Source of the DNA: Gallibacterium trehalosifermentans
GTDB taxonomy: Bacteria > Pseudomonadota > Gammaproteobacteria > Enterobacterales > Pasteurellaceae
Length of the DNA stretch: 64,000 bases
Reading direction: 5' to 3'
Assembly (NCBI RefSeq): GCF_042433055.1
Contig: NZ_JBHLWB010000002.1
Location: 67,637 to 131,636 of the forward strand
Each line of letters opens with the position of its first letter. Position 1 is the stretch's first letter. Positions 63,961-64,000 of the stretch are shown here, piece by piece. The notes beneath the pieces were generated by a model that saw only the letters and a list, made by a program, of their open reading frames with translations, had not been told where the DNA came from and ran no database searches. The position numbers and the translations under genes are program-made.

Positions 63961-64000
63961 CTCACGCAACAAGAGCGGAGCTGTCGCTGGAAGTAGCAGT

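Overview
The window is a chromosomal segment of a gammaproteobacterium, most likely family Pasteurellaceae (genus not resolvable by eye). The indications are low-to-moderate GC, a periplasmic nitrate reductase operon in the order napFDAGHBC beside a NarQ-type sensor, an ATGA-coupled selA-selB pair next to selC, ArgR, LexA, FNR and PurR sites of the gamma-proteobacterial type, and a small ECF sigma/anti-sigma pair next to a bufferin (DUF2282/DUF692/DUF2063/DoxX) cluster. Exact cores of the two Pasteurellaceae DNA uptake sequences are very rare here (one of each found by eye), which is odd for that family.

Layout: 1-4637 is the N-terminal part of a giant two-partner-secretion exoprotein of the FhaB/CdiA type, reading leftwards off the window. 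4913-8378 is the selenocysteine machinery (selB, selA, tRNA-Sec). 8407-11756 is a bufferin-type RiPP cluster (precursor, MNIO enzyme, partner protein, DoxX) with a divergent ECF sigma factor and a 58-residue zinc-finger anti-sigma factor. 11826-16282 is arginine biosynthesis (argH, argB, argC divergent from argE, with a double ARG box between). 16394-22398 holds housekeeping genes (trmL, argO-like exporter, ppa, an AhpD-like protein with a divergent AraC regulator, aroE, tsaC, a topoisomerase-type zinc-finger protein, rraB, a DUF4870 membrane protein).

22650-33484 is an anaerobic block: adhE, a NarQ-like nitrate sensor kinase, and napFDAGHBC with FNR- and NarP-like sites in front. Then come ssb and uvrA (divergent, LexA box between), an MFS/TIM-barrel/YheO-like regulator operon divergent from a TonB-dependent haem-type receptor with a Fur-like box, corA with a leader that may encode a small peptide, and ftsX-ftsE-ftsY, in which ftsY carries 24 perfect copies of a hexanucleotide encoding Glu-Pro. 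47014-50561 contains rsmD, an AcuI/YhdH-type oxidoreductase, a broken efflux adaptor gene, a MarR regulator and an ABC six-helix protein without an ATPase. 50676-63858 contains rluA, rapA, hslO, nhaA, pyrE, rph, mltF and purL (with a PurR box). At the right edge a strong stable-RNA-like promoter suggests that an rRNA or tRNA operon starts just outside.

How it works together: adhE, NarQ and Nap serve fermentation and nitrate respiration under low oxygen. The bufferin cluster with its own sigma factor looks like a copper/oxidative-stress defence unit and is the most interesting system seen here. All searches were by eye, so names rest on recognised motifs and gene order, not database hits.
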